A model generated the notes under the pieces. It was given only the letters and a program-made list of their open reading frames with translations. It ran no database searches and was not told where the DNA came from. Source: an uncultured Oscillospiraceae bacterium (GTDB lineage: Bacteria > Bacillota > Clostridia > Oscillospirales > Oscillospiraceae). From it: 35,986 bases of DNA. This document shows positions 21,287-29,029 of this stretch, piece after piece (the stretch's first letter is position 1; every line of letters begins with the position of its first letter). Made by a program: the position numbers and the translations under genes. The stretch spans positions 1 to 35,986 of the forward strand of contig CAAGBT010000072.1 of NCBI GenBank assembly GCA_900768135.1, given 5' to 3'.

Positions 21287-22990
21287 TTATCCCTTGATAT
21301 CCGCTTCCATTTCTACGCCGTCTTTCGTGACGTAAACCTTGCCGTTCGGCGATTTCCGCCATACAGAGCCGTCCGAAGCGTAATATTTGTTTCCAACTTG
21401 CAGATTTCCGGCGATACCTTTGCCCTTTTCGCTACCGATCACATACTTGTTGGTCGAATACCCCCTTGCCGCTTCGGCCATACTGGCCGTAGTCTTGCTG
21501 ACTTTCTGGTAAGGGATACCATAACTCTTGTAGTTCGTCGCAAGGTAATTTTCAACGTTGTCGATGCCGCCTGCTTTGTTGATGATGTTGATGTAATACT
21601 CTGCCCACTCGATCTCATCCTGCGTGGCCTGCTTGAACGAACTGCCGCCGGACGAACTCTTGCCGTAATACCCGCCGGAGGATACGATCTGCTGCGCCTT
21701 GTTGTACATTTCGTTGAGCTGCTCCGTATTGCCGCCGCTGATACCGAGAAGTTCAGCATACGCAGAAGCGTTGCTTCCGGCGGAACTCATGACAGAGTTG
21801 TTGAGGATATTGAACATCTGAAGCGCACGGTCTGCGTCGGCTTTTGCCGCGTTTGTAAGACTTTCGTCCACGCGCACAGCCTCTTCGTACAGGGCCTTTG
21901 CAAGATTCAGGTCGTTGTCGGCCTGCGCTTTCTGAATCGCACTCTGATACTGCTGTCCGAGAAGCTGTCGCTGTCGCTCGATCTCGGCGCGCTTCTCCGC
22001 CTCAGACTGGCGCAGATTGTTCATGTTCGCAGAAAGCTGGTTCTGCTGGGCAAGCTCCGCCTGCCCGCCCGTGCCAGAGTTCAGCCCGCGCGCGTTCGCG
22101 TACTCCTGAAATGCCTGCCGGTTGCGGTCTGCTTCCGCCTGCGCCTGCCGCTGCTGCTCGTAATAGATGCTGCCGAGCTTGCCTTCCTCCGCGCCGAGAT
22201 CGGAAAGATTCTGGTTGTAGTCGCTTTCCAGCTGGGATTTGTTTGCCGCAAGGCTGGCTTCGTACATCTTGCGGATCATTTCTTCCTGACTGGTCGCGGA
22301 CGGCGTTTTATAATCTCCGAGCTGGTTCAGATACTTTCTGTACCAGTCGTAGATGGTGCCGCCTCCGGCAGAAGAGCCCGCGCCGACCGCTGCGCCAACG
22401 TCGGTTCCGGTGCTTGTTTTATTGCCGGGCGTAAATCCCGGGTCAATGTCGCCGCCTGCTCCGCCCTGCGAAACGCCGATACTAGGGTCTAGCGGGTCGC
22501 GGTTTACTGCTCCGCCGGTCGGGGGCCGCGTTGTTCCGCCGAATCCCGGCTGCGGCTGACCGCCTGCTGGCGGATTGACCGGCGTAGTGTCTACCCCGGG
22601 CGTTTTGCCCGAGCCAAAAGAGAACTCCGGGTCAAGCGTCCTCTGTATGTCCGCTGTGGAAAGATTGCCCTGCACCAGTGAGCCGCCCTGATTCCCGCTG
22701 CCCTGATTTGCAGAAGCCTCCGGGGACTGCGTGTTCCCGAACCGCTTGTTTCCATCATAGGCAGTCCAGTTTTCCATGTAGCTTTCCGCAACACCGTTAG
22801 AGCTTTCGCCTGCGGGGTTGTCGCTCTGCGTCGGCTGCTGCACGCTTTTTACAACGGCCTGCCCGCCCGGCGGCTGCCATGGAAGAGTGATATCATCCCC
22901 GCGAGGTTGACGCAGTTGCAGCCTCCCGCCATTTCCTACCGGTGAATCCAGCACCGGTTTCTTCCAAATATTACCGTCATTGATTCTCAT
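21287..22990 (-). CDS. Probable ejection / internal virion protein with coiled coil, 567 aa
   Basis: The first ~215 residues are Gly/Pro/Gln-rich and probably disordered. Residues about 225-420 are a long coiled coil (EEMIRKMYEASLAANKSQLE, SEAEKRAEIERQRQLLGQQY). A compact region follows (TQDEIEWAEYYINIINKAGG). The final 45 residues (VIGSEKGKGIAGNLQVGN, ASDGSVWRKSPNGKVYVTKD) match the repeat unit that begins the 2258-residue protein 6 bases downstream. No enzymatic motif is visible. Position after portal and fibres and before the giant protein suits one of several ejection proteins of a short-tailed phage. AGAGGTG precedes the ATG. Confidence 0.65.
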   Translation of the reverse strand: MRINDGNIWKKPVLDSPVGNGGRLQLRQPRGDDITLPWQPPGGQAVVKSVQQPTQSDNPAGESSNGVAESYMENWTAYDGNKRFGNTQSPEASANQGSGNQGGSLVQGNLSTADIQRTLDPEFSFGSGKTPGVDTTPVNPPAGGQPQPGFGGTTRPPTGGAVNRDPLDPSIGVSQGGAGGDIDPGFTPGNKTSTGTDVGAAVGAGSSAGGGTIYDWYRKYLNQLGDYKTPSATSQEEMIRKMYEASLAANKSQLESDYNQNLSDLGAEEGKLGSIYYEQQRQAQAEADRNRQAFQEYANARGLNSGTGGQAELAQQNQLSANMNNLRQSEAEKRAEIERQRQLLGQQYQSAIQKAQADNDLNLAKALYEEAVRVDESLTNAAKADADRALQMFNILNNSVMSSAGSNASAYAELLGISGGNTEQLNEMYNKAQQIVSSGGYYGKSSSGGSSFKQATQDEIEWAEYYINIINKAGGIDNVENYLATNYKSYGIPYQKVSKTTASMAEAARGYSTNKYVIGSEKGKGIAGNLQVGNKYYASDGSVWRKSPNGKVYVTKDGVEMEADIKG

Positions 22991-23000
22991 TCAGCACCTC

Positions 23001-23438
23001 TTATGCTGCCGTGAAATACTGTCCCACAAGTTCATGCGGGAGATACTGCAATGTTATCTTGTCCCCCGCTGCGGAGCCGGTGCGCTCACAGAGATACAGA
23101 TTGCCGTCTTCCGGGTCTGTGTAATACAGACCGTAGGTGTATTCCATGCCGCGAGAAGCCGGAATTGGGTCGTCGTGCGTGCCTGTATGTTCTGCGTCAA
23201 CTACAGCCCAAAGTGCAGGCGTGGCGCTGGGCTTCCAATTTTCCTGCGAGGTATGCGCCTGACGGCATTTGTAGAGCTTGCCGCCGTTGCTTCTGCGGTC
23301 GCCGACGGCATAAGCAACGGGATATGCCCATGCAGGAAACAGTTCCACCGCCTTTGCCGCGTCTGTATCATTCAGGCTTTCGGCTGCCTTGACGATGTAC
23401 GGGCGCAGCGCCCGCGCTCTTTCTGTGTAAGTAGCCAT
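23001..23438 (-). CDS. Carbohydrate-binding-module-like virion protein
   Basis: ATG 23438 (MATYTERARALRPYIVKAAE) follows GGGAGG, giving 145 residues. The open frame upstream is a shadow of the next gene. After a helix, the segment WAYPVAYAVGDRRSNGG then KLYKCRQAHTSQENWKPS and PALWAV has the spacing of aromatic residues seen in chitin-binding type-3/CBM5-12 modules. A beta-rich tail ends YLPHELVGQYFTAA. It may bind glycans on the host surface. It sits in a cluster of small fibre proteins. The CBM resemblance is from memory. Confidence 0.75.
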   Translation of the reverse strand: MATYTERARALRPYIVKAAESLNDTDAAKAVELFPAWAYPVAYAVGDRRSNGGKLYKCRQAHTSQENWKPSATPALWAVVDAEHTGTHDDPIPASRGMEYTYGLYYTDPEDGNLYLCERTGSAAGDKITLQYLPHELVGQYFTAA

Positions 23439-23439
23439 A

Positions 23440-23832
23440 TTATTCAGCCTCCCCAAGAAGAATTTTCGCAGCCTGCTCCGCATCGGCGGAGACTTCGCGC
23501 AACAACTCCGTTTCCGTTTTCTTGCCCATCTTGCAGGTGCACGTGCCGTCGCGGTTATCCGTGATCGGGCCTGCGACGCAGTAATCGGAGTTGTCCCACT
23601 CCTGCACAGATTCCTTTGTTTCGCCCGTCGGCTGGCCGCTTTCATCGTATACCGGGACAGTGTCGCGCTCAACGATATACCAATGCAGTCCGTTCACAAA
23701 CAGCTGCGCGGCCTGCGCATATGTCGCCGTCAGCGTGACAGCCTTGGATTCCCGGTTGCCCCAGTCCCGATCAACGAGCTTTCCGTCGATACTTGCCGGG
23801 TGTTCTGTCCCATTTGCCTTAAAATAGATCAT
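23440..23832 (-). CDS. Small tail/fibre-region protein, 130 aa
   Basis: ATG 23832 (MIYFKANGTEHPASIDGKLV) has GGAGG 5 bases upstream and is chosen over an ATG 15 bases earlier. The 130 residues include DRDWGNRESKAVTLTATYAQ, WYIVERDTVPVYDESGQPTG and VQEWDNSDYCVAGPITDNRD, a combination common in clostridial phage tail regions. The end is a short charged helix. It is coupled to the CBM-like gene (1 base between stop and next start). Structural role likely, details unknown. Confidence 0.65.
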   Translation of the reverse strand: MIYFKANGTEHPASIDGKLVDRDWGNRESKAVTLTATYAQAAQLFVNGLHWYIVERDTVPVYDESGQPTGETKESVQEWDNSDYCVAGPITDNRDGTCTCKMGKKTETELLREVSADAEQAAKILLGEAE

Positions 23833-23843
23833 ACATACCTCCG

Positions 23844-24296
23844 TCATAATGTTTTGAGGGTTACATCCGCCTTGCTCCCATATTCTAAGCTGCTGGATCT
23901 GTCTATAACAATATTGCAGTTTCCCATCAACAGATACTCGTAGTTAACCATACCCAGCGTGCCGTACTTCTTTTCAGCCACAGCGTGGCCGTCTATGAAT
24001 ATTTTTGCAACAGAATTGGAAGACCCTCCCGCCACTAGCGTAATTGACGTTCCCCTCTCCAGTTCAAACGTCCCTTCGGTTCTTTTTTCCCCTTCTATAA
24101 GCACATAGCCCCAGTTATTTGCACTCGCATTTTTTGTCGTCACGGTAACTTGCACTGGGTAGCTTAATTTGATATTGTGTGACGTTCCGCCAACCATCGT
24201 TCTTCCACCGTAAAGCCTGTAACCAGTTCCATCAATCTTTGCGGTGCCGCTTTTAACCGTGTAGGCCGTGCCGTTAATCAGTGTTCTATGCCCCAT
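23844..24296 (-). CDS. Fibre protein with three short beta repeats
   Basis: ATG 24296 (MGHRTLINGTAYTVKSG) gives 150 residues. The start is preferred because GAGG precedes it and the first repeat begins here. The N-terminus has three ~14-residue repeats: RTLINGTAYTVKSG, TAKIDGTGYRLYGG and RTMVGGTSHNIKLS. A beta-sandwich-like region follows (VQVTVTTKNASANNWGYVLI, RGTSITLVAGGSSNSVAKIF). Such repeats recur in Gram-positive phage appendage proteins. A role in the tail spike or fibre is likely from position. Confidence 0.7.
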   Translation of the reverse strand: MGHRTLINGTAYTVKSGTAKIDGTGYRLYGGRTMVGGTSHNIKLSYPVQVTVTTKNASANNWGYVLIEGEKRTEGTFELERGTSITLVAGGSSNSVAKIFIDGHAVAEKKYGTLGMVNYEYLLMGNCNIVIDRSSSLEYGSKADVTLKTL

Positions 24297-24307
24297 ACTC
24301 GCAAGCC

Positions 24308-24493
24308 TCATTCATACTGCCACGCGATTTGGCCGTTGACAATCGGCGTGGTTTCTGCCGTAAACAACGCTTCTCCGCGCGCCATGTAGGACGTGTAGTT
24401 CGTGTCCTCCTCTGTGACAGCTGTGGTTCTGCCGAGTTTGTCGTTGATCGTTTTCTCGTCCGGACTGATCTGCTTTGGGAATAAATCAAGCAT
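24308..24493 (-). CDS. Small protein carrying the fibre C-terminal WQYE module
   Basis: A 61-residue protein (MLDLFPKQISPDEKTINDKL) with AAGGAGG before its ATG. Its second half, from DTNYTSYMARGEAL to ETTPIVNGQIAWQYE, is clearly homologous to the last ~40 residues of the collagen-like fibre at 13034-14203. It is almost only that module, so it may be a detached tip, a chaperone-like copy or a recombination donor for the fibre end. It lies between two fibre-region genes on the same strand. Confidence 0.7.
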   Translation of the reverse strand: MLDLFPKQISPDEKTINDKLGRTTAVTEEDTNYTSYMARGEALFTAETTPIVNGQIAWQYE

Positions 24494-24505
24494 ATGCCGT
24501 CCTCC

Positions 24506-25237
24506 TTACATCAAGATATACGCGCACGGCAGATCGAGCGTTGGGACGGTCTCGCAGGAAAAGGTAATGCCCTCTTCATTCGCACTGTAGACCTTGACGC
24601 CGCACTTCGCCGCTTCCTGCCACTGCGCAAGCGTTGCAGAGGTGTCAAGTCCGACTGCATCGTTGCGCCCCGCTCCGATGTTGATCGCAACGGTCTGCTT
24701 ATTCTCTGTCCATCCCGCAGCCGTCAGAACGAATGTCGCGCCCTGCGATTTTTCCGCCTTGCCTGCGATCTTCTTGATCTCTGCGTCGCGGGCGACGTTC
24801 GCTGCGTTGATGGAAGAGATCGCAGCCGTGTTTTCGCTCGTTGCAGTTACGTTCTCCGTGACGATCTCGGACAGGGCCGCAACGTCCGCAGACGCGCTGC
24901 CGCCGGACGAAATAGCGTCCTGCACCTGTTTTGTCAGTTTTTCCATGCTGACCGTGTTGTTCGGGATGGAACCAGCGGAAATGCCCGCAAGCTGCGCCTG
25001 CACGTTTTCAATCGCCGCCTGAATGGTGCTTGCGTTTACTGCCGAGGTCGGCGTAAAGGCAAGATTCGCCGCTGCCAGCGCGGGGATCAGGACAGTGTTG
25101 ATGTAGGTTTGTATCGCAAGACTGCCTTCGTCGAATTTGGCCTTTAACTCCGCTGCGGAAAGCCCGCCTACGTCATTCGGGTAATCGTCCAGCTTCTGAA
25201 TGATACTGAGATCAGTATTCAGTGTCGGAATGCTCAC
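24506..25237 (-). CDS. Tail fibre / appendage protein, 243 aa
   Basis: The N-terminus TLNTDLSIIQKLDDYPNDVG then GLSAAELKAKFDEGS is a recurrent attachment segment of fibre proteins in clostridial phages. A long low-complexity coiled-coil region follows (VQAQLAGISAGSIPNNTVSM, EIVTENVTATSENTAAISSI), probably trimeric. The C-terminus (TFVLTAAGWTENKQTVAINI, CETVPTLDLPCAYILM) is a beta domain seen on phage fibre ends. It starts 1 base after the portal stop. Probably attached near the portal/tail hub. Confidence 0.75.
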   Translation of the reverse strand: MSIPTLNTDLSIIQKLDDYPNDVGGLSAAELKAKFDEGSLAIQTYINTVLIPALAAANLAFTPTSAVNASTIQAAIENVQAQLAGISAGSIPNNTVSMEKLTKQVQDAISSGGSASADVAALSEIVTENVTATSENTAAISSINAANVARDAEIKKIAGKAEKSQGATFVLTAAGWTENKQTVAINIGAGRNDAVGLDTSATLAQWQEAAKCGVKVYSANEEGITFSCETVPTLDLPCAYILM

Positions 25238-26935
25238 TTATGCCACCCCCGTTTTGTTGAGCGCCCTTTGAAGTTCCCCGTAGCCGCTGCCGCCGTTGAC
25301 CGGGATCTCCCCAGGCTGCGGTGTGGCGGGAACAAGGTTCCCATTTGTCGCGCCCTGATTCATCTGCGACATGGCCTGATTGCCTTTCAGCTTGTCGATC
25401 AGCTCCTGCCGCTTGGAAACATAGCCCTCCGGAATCCGTTCCAGATAATCTACCAGCTCGATCTTGCCCTGCATGAGCAGATTGTCGAGCGTCTGCACCG
25501 TCGTGATCTCCGACCAGTACGCCGACGCGCCGACGTCCAGCTTCAGCGAAAGCGGGATCTTGTTCAGAATCTCAAAGTCAAACGGCGTATTGAAGTCCTG
25601 TTCCGGGAGCGTCATGCCGAGCGGCTGAGAATTCAGCTGGTCTTTCGTCAACATCTTTACCTGAACATACCGCGTACCGTAGTACACGCGCATGTGGTCA
25701 AGATAAATGCGTCCCAGCTCTTCAATGGATTCATACATATTCAGCTTGACCAGTTCAAGCGGCGCATTCGAAGCCCGCTGCAAGGCCACGATAGCCGATG
25801 TGTTATCCGGGCGCGTATCGCCAAGTGCGGCGTCGGAAGCGCCCATGAAGTTCTGCGTATAATTGATCGCACTGTCGATGAACTGCGATACCTGCGGACT
25901 GATCGTCGCCGGGTCAAGGATCTTCGCGACGTTATTGACGTCGCCGCCGTTAATGCCGATGGCCGCGCCGACTCTGCTGTCCCAGCGCGGCACGCGCGTC
26001 TTATCGTAGACGATCTTCGGGAACGCCGTTGTCATAAGGGACAGCATAGACATTGCAAACAGCTTATTGACGAAGATCTGATTCGGGATCAGCTCTGCGA
26101 TCAGCGCCTGTCCGTGGTAGCAGTCCTGCACATAGTCCCACGGCATCCATGTGATGGGATAGAGCTTCAGCTCCGTGTCCTTCTCCGGCTCTACCTCTAC
26201 GTCCTTTGTGCACTGATAGCTATGGATCGTCCCGGTGTCTTCGTCCTTCCAGAGATATACAATGAGGGTGCAAAGCTTGTCCTGCAATGTGTCCATCTGG
26301 TTGTTGAAGTCTTCGGTATCAGGCCGTATCCGGTCGAGATCGTCCTTTTTGGCCCCGTTGCGTTTGGCCATACGGCGTACTTCCTCTACCATCAGGCGGC
26401 GCGGGATGATGATATACGGCTGCGTCTGCACGCGCCGGTCGTTCGGATTGCCGAACAGAACGCGCGTATTCTCGATGATCTCCGTGACGATATCACCCTT
26501 GGCCTCCTGCCCGGTTTCGATATCCGGGTCGAAGTATGTATACGTCGCACCGTCGCCGTCGACCGCCGCATTGCGCATAAACTGGCGCGTCAGCGTCACA
26601 ACCTTGTTCCGCTCAAAAATAGCCGCAAACTGCTTATTCATAACGTCGGCGACCTTCTCAAGATCGCCGAGCGAATACATACTGGTCGAGCCGAGCGGGG
26701 AGGCCTGCATGGACAGGTTGTCGCTGGAGATCGTCGCGATCTGAAACAACGCCACGCGCTTTAAAAAGTTGAAAACCGGCGTCGGCAGGCCGTTGCTTTC
26801 CACGCCCTCCCACTGCTTGCCGATAAAGAAGTTTTCGTTCTTCTGCACTGTGTCGTACAAATTCAGCTGCGTGTTGACCTGTACGCCTTTGTCATATCTG
26901 CGATACGCCTTATCAGGCGTCATTTTTTCCTTCAT
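25238..26935 (-). CDS. Portal protein, P22-type
   Basis: A 565-residue protein of the P22 portal type. Visible features are ENFFIGKQWEGVESNGLPTP (35-54), PVFNFLKRVALFQIATISSD (54-73), WMPWDYVQDCYHGQALIAEL and, in the clip/stem region, INYTQNFMGASDAALGDTRP and TSAIVALQRASNAPLELVKL. The C-terminus is disordered and Gln/Pro-rich. It forms the dodecameric ring at one capsid vertex through which DNA is packaged and ejected. It lies after the gp10-like gene instead of next to terminase, an unusual order. Its start overlaps the preceding small gene as ATGA. Confidence 0.9.
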   Translation of the reverse strand: MKEKMTPDKAYRRYDKGVQVNTQLNLYDTVQKNENFFIGKQWEGVESNGLPTPVFNFLKRVALFQIATISSDNLSMQASPLGSTSMYSLGDLEKVADVMNKQFAAIFERNKVVTLTRQFMRNAAVDGDGATYTYFDPDIETGQEAKGDIVTEIIENTRVLFGNPNDRRVQTQPYIIIPRRLMVEEVRRMAKRNGAKKDDLDRIRPDTEDFNNQMDTLQDKLCTLIVYLWKDEDTGTIHSYQCTKDVEVEPEKDTELKLYPITWMPWDYVQDCYHGQALIAELIPNQIFVNKLFAMSMLSLMTTAFPKIVYDKTRVPRWDSRVGAAIGINGGDVNNVAKILDPATISPQVSQFIDSAINYTQNFMGASDAALGDTRPDNTSAIVALQRASNAPLELVKLNMYESIEELGRIYLDHMRVYYGTRYVQVKMLTKDQLNSQPLGMTLPEQDFNTPFDFEILNKIPLSLKLDVGASAYWSEITTVQTLDNLLMQGKIELVDYLERIPEGYVSKRQELIDKLKGNQAMSQMNQGATNGNLVPATPQPGEIPVNGGSGYGELQRALNKTGVA

Positions 26936-27177
26936 CGCTTGTCACCCTGCGGCCTGCCGTCATACCCGAAGATATTATTCATGCCGTCCATCATTTTTTG
27001 CATTTGCTCCTGCATACGGCGCTCGTCCTCGGACGGCTCCGGCTTCGGCGCGTCCTGCTCCTGCTTCCGTTCCTCCTGAATCGGCTTGTGCTGCACAAGC
27101 ACATAGCCGAGGATACAGATCGCGATCTGACAGGCCAGAATCAAAAGCTGTAAAATCAATCCAAGAATCATTTCCAT
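26932..27177 (-). CDS. Small membrane protein between gp10-like and portal genes
   Basis: The 81 residues begin with a long hydrophobic helix (MEMILGLILQLLILACQIAI, continuing CILGYVLV). A charged tail follows (EERKQEQDAPKPEPSEDERR) with a methionine-rich helix (MQEQMQKMMDGMNNIFGY). GGAGG lies just before the ATG. Its coupling to the portal gene suggests a role in portal assembly at the membrane or in the ejection channel, but that is inference. No family is known to me. Confidence 0.65.
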   Translation of the reverse strand: MEMILGLILQLLILACQIAICILGYVLVQHKPIQEERKQEQDAPKPEPSEDERRMQEQMQKMMDGMNNIFGYDGRPQGDKR

Positions 27178-27187
27178 GGACTCCCTC

Positions 27188-28972
27188 CTATTTCACATTT
27201 CCGGTGTAGCGCACCTTCTGGTCAATGCCGAGAACGGTCACGTCGCCGAAAGTCGAACCGCTTGTAATGACGATTTTGTAATAAACAAATTTCTTTACTT
27301 TCAGCTTGATCCGCTCGATCTGCGGCGCGCGGTTCGTCAGGAACGACCAGTGAATGAAATTCACATGATCGAAGCCGGACAGGTTGGAAGAAACCTCTTT
27401 CTCCGCGTAATCGCTCTTTTTGTCGGAGCGGGCTGAGATCAGGATCCGCGCATTTGTTGCGGGCTTCATCGAAACCCAGATAATAGAGCTGGTCTTCCGC
27501 TTGAAATCCGCATTGAAGGACATATTCCCGGATTCGTACCGGGATTGGATCGGTACTTCGTCGTCAACTGTGTGTATATGGTCGAAATCGACCAGCCGCC
27601 CGTCAGAGAAGCCAAGATACATTGCCATCCCGTCCGCGCAGCCGCACACCGCCGGAAGCCCGGTAAACATATACCATGTGTTGTTTTCGTAATTGTTGAC
27701 CAGCACAGTTCCTTCTGCGTCGTTCAGGAACACAAAATACTCATGCGTCATATTGTTGTCGAACGTGAAGATCTTCGTCACGTCGGCTTGATTCATGGTC
27801 TGCTGGACGCGGGCGGAAACGTTCTTGGCATTGCGTTCGTCCGCATAAAGCGTGGTCGCAAGCCGCCACTCGAAAATGTTGCCCGCGCAGACCGAGCGCG
27901 GATAGTTGTTGACCAGCTGCACCTGTCCGGGCGCTTCGTTGCCGATCTCCCTATGAATCGGGACAGTGTAGAAGCCCGCCGTCGTGCTGCCGTCCTCCAG
28001 CGTGATCGCTGAATAGCTGGTCGCGTAGACCGCCTCCGGCTTGAAGACGAGCAGCTTTGAGTAGTGCCGGGACATTGCTGTAATCGGCGTGTTGGCTGTT
28101 CCGATCTGCATTTCGTACAGATCCGGAAAATACTCCGCGCTGGCCTCGCCGTCTTCCGTCACGCCGCAGTAATACGCTTTGTTGCTGCCGTCGCCGTACA
28201 GGAACACGCGCGTATCGGACGCGCCGTTGAAAAATTCGCTGAACCGCATTTTTTCGATCTTCACGCGCAGCGTATTCGCTACGTTGTAGAAGATTTCGAC
28301 GTTGTTGCTGCCCTGCGCCGGAGCAGCGGAAAACGTTACCGTTCCTGCGGCCTTGTCGACCGTGAAGCCCGTCGTCACTTCCGTTTTCTCCACGAACACG
28401 AAATCAATGCTCGTGACGTTCTTCTCCGGCAGCTGATAGACAGTGGCCGTCCCATCCGCAGAGAACCGGACGCGGCGCTTTCCTGTCAGCATATTGACCG
28501 GTTCCAGCGTCGTGCCGCCCCCGCCCGGCGCGGAGGCGGTCACAACGACCGGCACATACCCGTGTACGGTGTCGACGTATCCGATCCCGTCCCATACCAG
28601 ATACTCCGATCCGTTCAGGATATAGAGCTTATCCCCGAAGCCGAAGAACGTTGTCGGCGCGTCAAGAATGTCGCCGATGTTCTCCGCTCCGTTTTCTGTA
28701 ATATTCCAAACTGCGCCGTTAGCCGCGCAGACGGTCACTTCGCCGCCAGCAACATAACCATGCCACAGGCCGCGCACGGGGCCGTTAAAGGCGCACAGGG
28801 TTTTATAACCCGGCCTGACGCGCAGATGATATTCGCTTGTAATTTCAAAGTTCTTCAGAACCGACGCCTCGCCCAATTTCAGCTGCGTATCGCCGTCGTT
28901 GGATTCGTTCAGCCCCAAGAACTTTTTGATCGTAAAGATCTTGCTGTCGTCTTTGGTTGGTATTGTCGCCAT
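27188..28972 (-). CDS. DNA-stabilisation / tail hub protein, P22 gp10-like
   Basis: ATG 28972 (MATIPTKDDSKIFTIKKFLG) follows GGAGGTA. The longer frame crosses a terminator. The 594-residue protein begins with KKFLGLNESNDGDTQLKLGE and SVLKNFEITSEYHLRVRPGY. It continues with beta-propeller-like strands (VRGLWHGYVAGGEVTVCAAN, LYILNGSEYLVWDGIGYV, ITAMSRHYSKLLVFKPEAVY). This is the layout of P22 gp10-type hubs that plug the portal and hold the packaged DNA. A chitobiase- or Ig-like insert may lie near residues 145-235. Its presence is a main reason for calling the phage short-tailed. Confidence 0.8.
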   Translation of the reverse strand: MATIPTKDDSKIFTIKKFLGLNESNDGDTQLKLGEASVLKNFEITSEYHLRVRPGYKTLCAFNGPVRGLWHGYVAGGEVTVCAANGAVWNITENGAENIGDILDAPTTFFGFGDKLYILNGSEYLVWDGIGYVDTVHGYVPVVVTASAPGGGGTTLEPVNMLTGKRRVRFSADGTATVYQLPEKNVTSIDFVFVEKTEVTTGFTVDKAAGTVTFSAAPAQGSNNVEIFYNVANTLRVKIEKMRFSEFFNGASDTRVFLYGDGSNKAYYCGVTEDGEASAEYFPDLYEMQIGTANTPITAMSRHYSKLLVFKPEAVYATSYSAITLEDGSTTAGFYTVPIHREIGNEAPGQVQLVNNYPRSVCAGNIFEWRLATTLYADERNAKNVSARVQQTMNQADVTKIFTFDNNMTHEYFVFLNDAEGTVLVNNYENNTWYMFTGLPAVCGCADGMAMYLGFSDGRLVDFDHIHTVDDEVPIQSRYESGNMSFNADFKRKTSSIIWVSMKPATNARILISARSDKKSDYAEKEVSSNLSGFDHVNFIHWSFLTNRAPQIERIKLKVKKFVYYKIVITSGSTFGDVTVLGIDQKVRYTGNVK

Positions 28973-28993
28973 AAAGTAAATACCTCCAAGAAA

Positions 28994-29015
28994 AGGGGTG
29001 CGTTGCCGCACCCCT
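28994..29015 (-). terminator. Terminator-like hairpin after the capsid gene
   Basis: On the minus strand AGGGGTGCG-GCAA-CGCACCCCT, a perfect 9-base-pair stem with a GCAA tetraloop, is followed by TTTTC. It starts 14 bases after the capsid stop and precedes the next ribosome binding site. It probably attenuates transcription so that capsid protein is made in excess over the hub and portal. Confidence 0.75.
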
Positions 29016-29029
29016 TATTTTGTGGTCGC

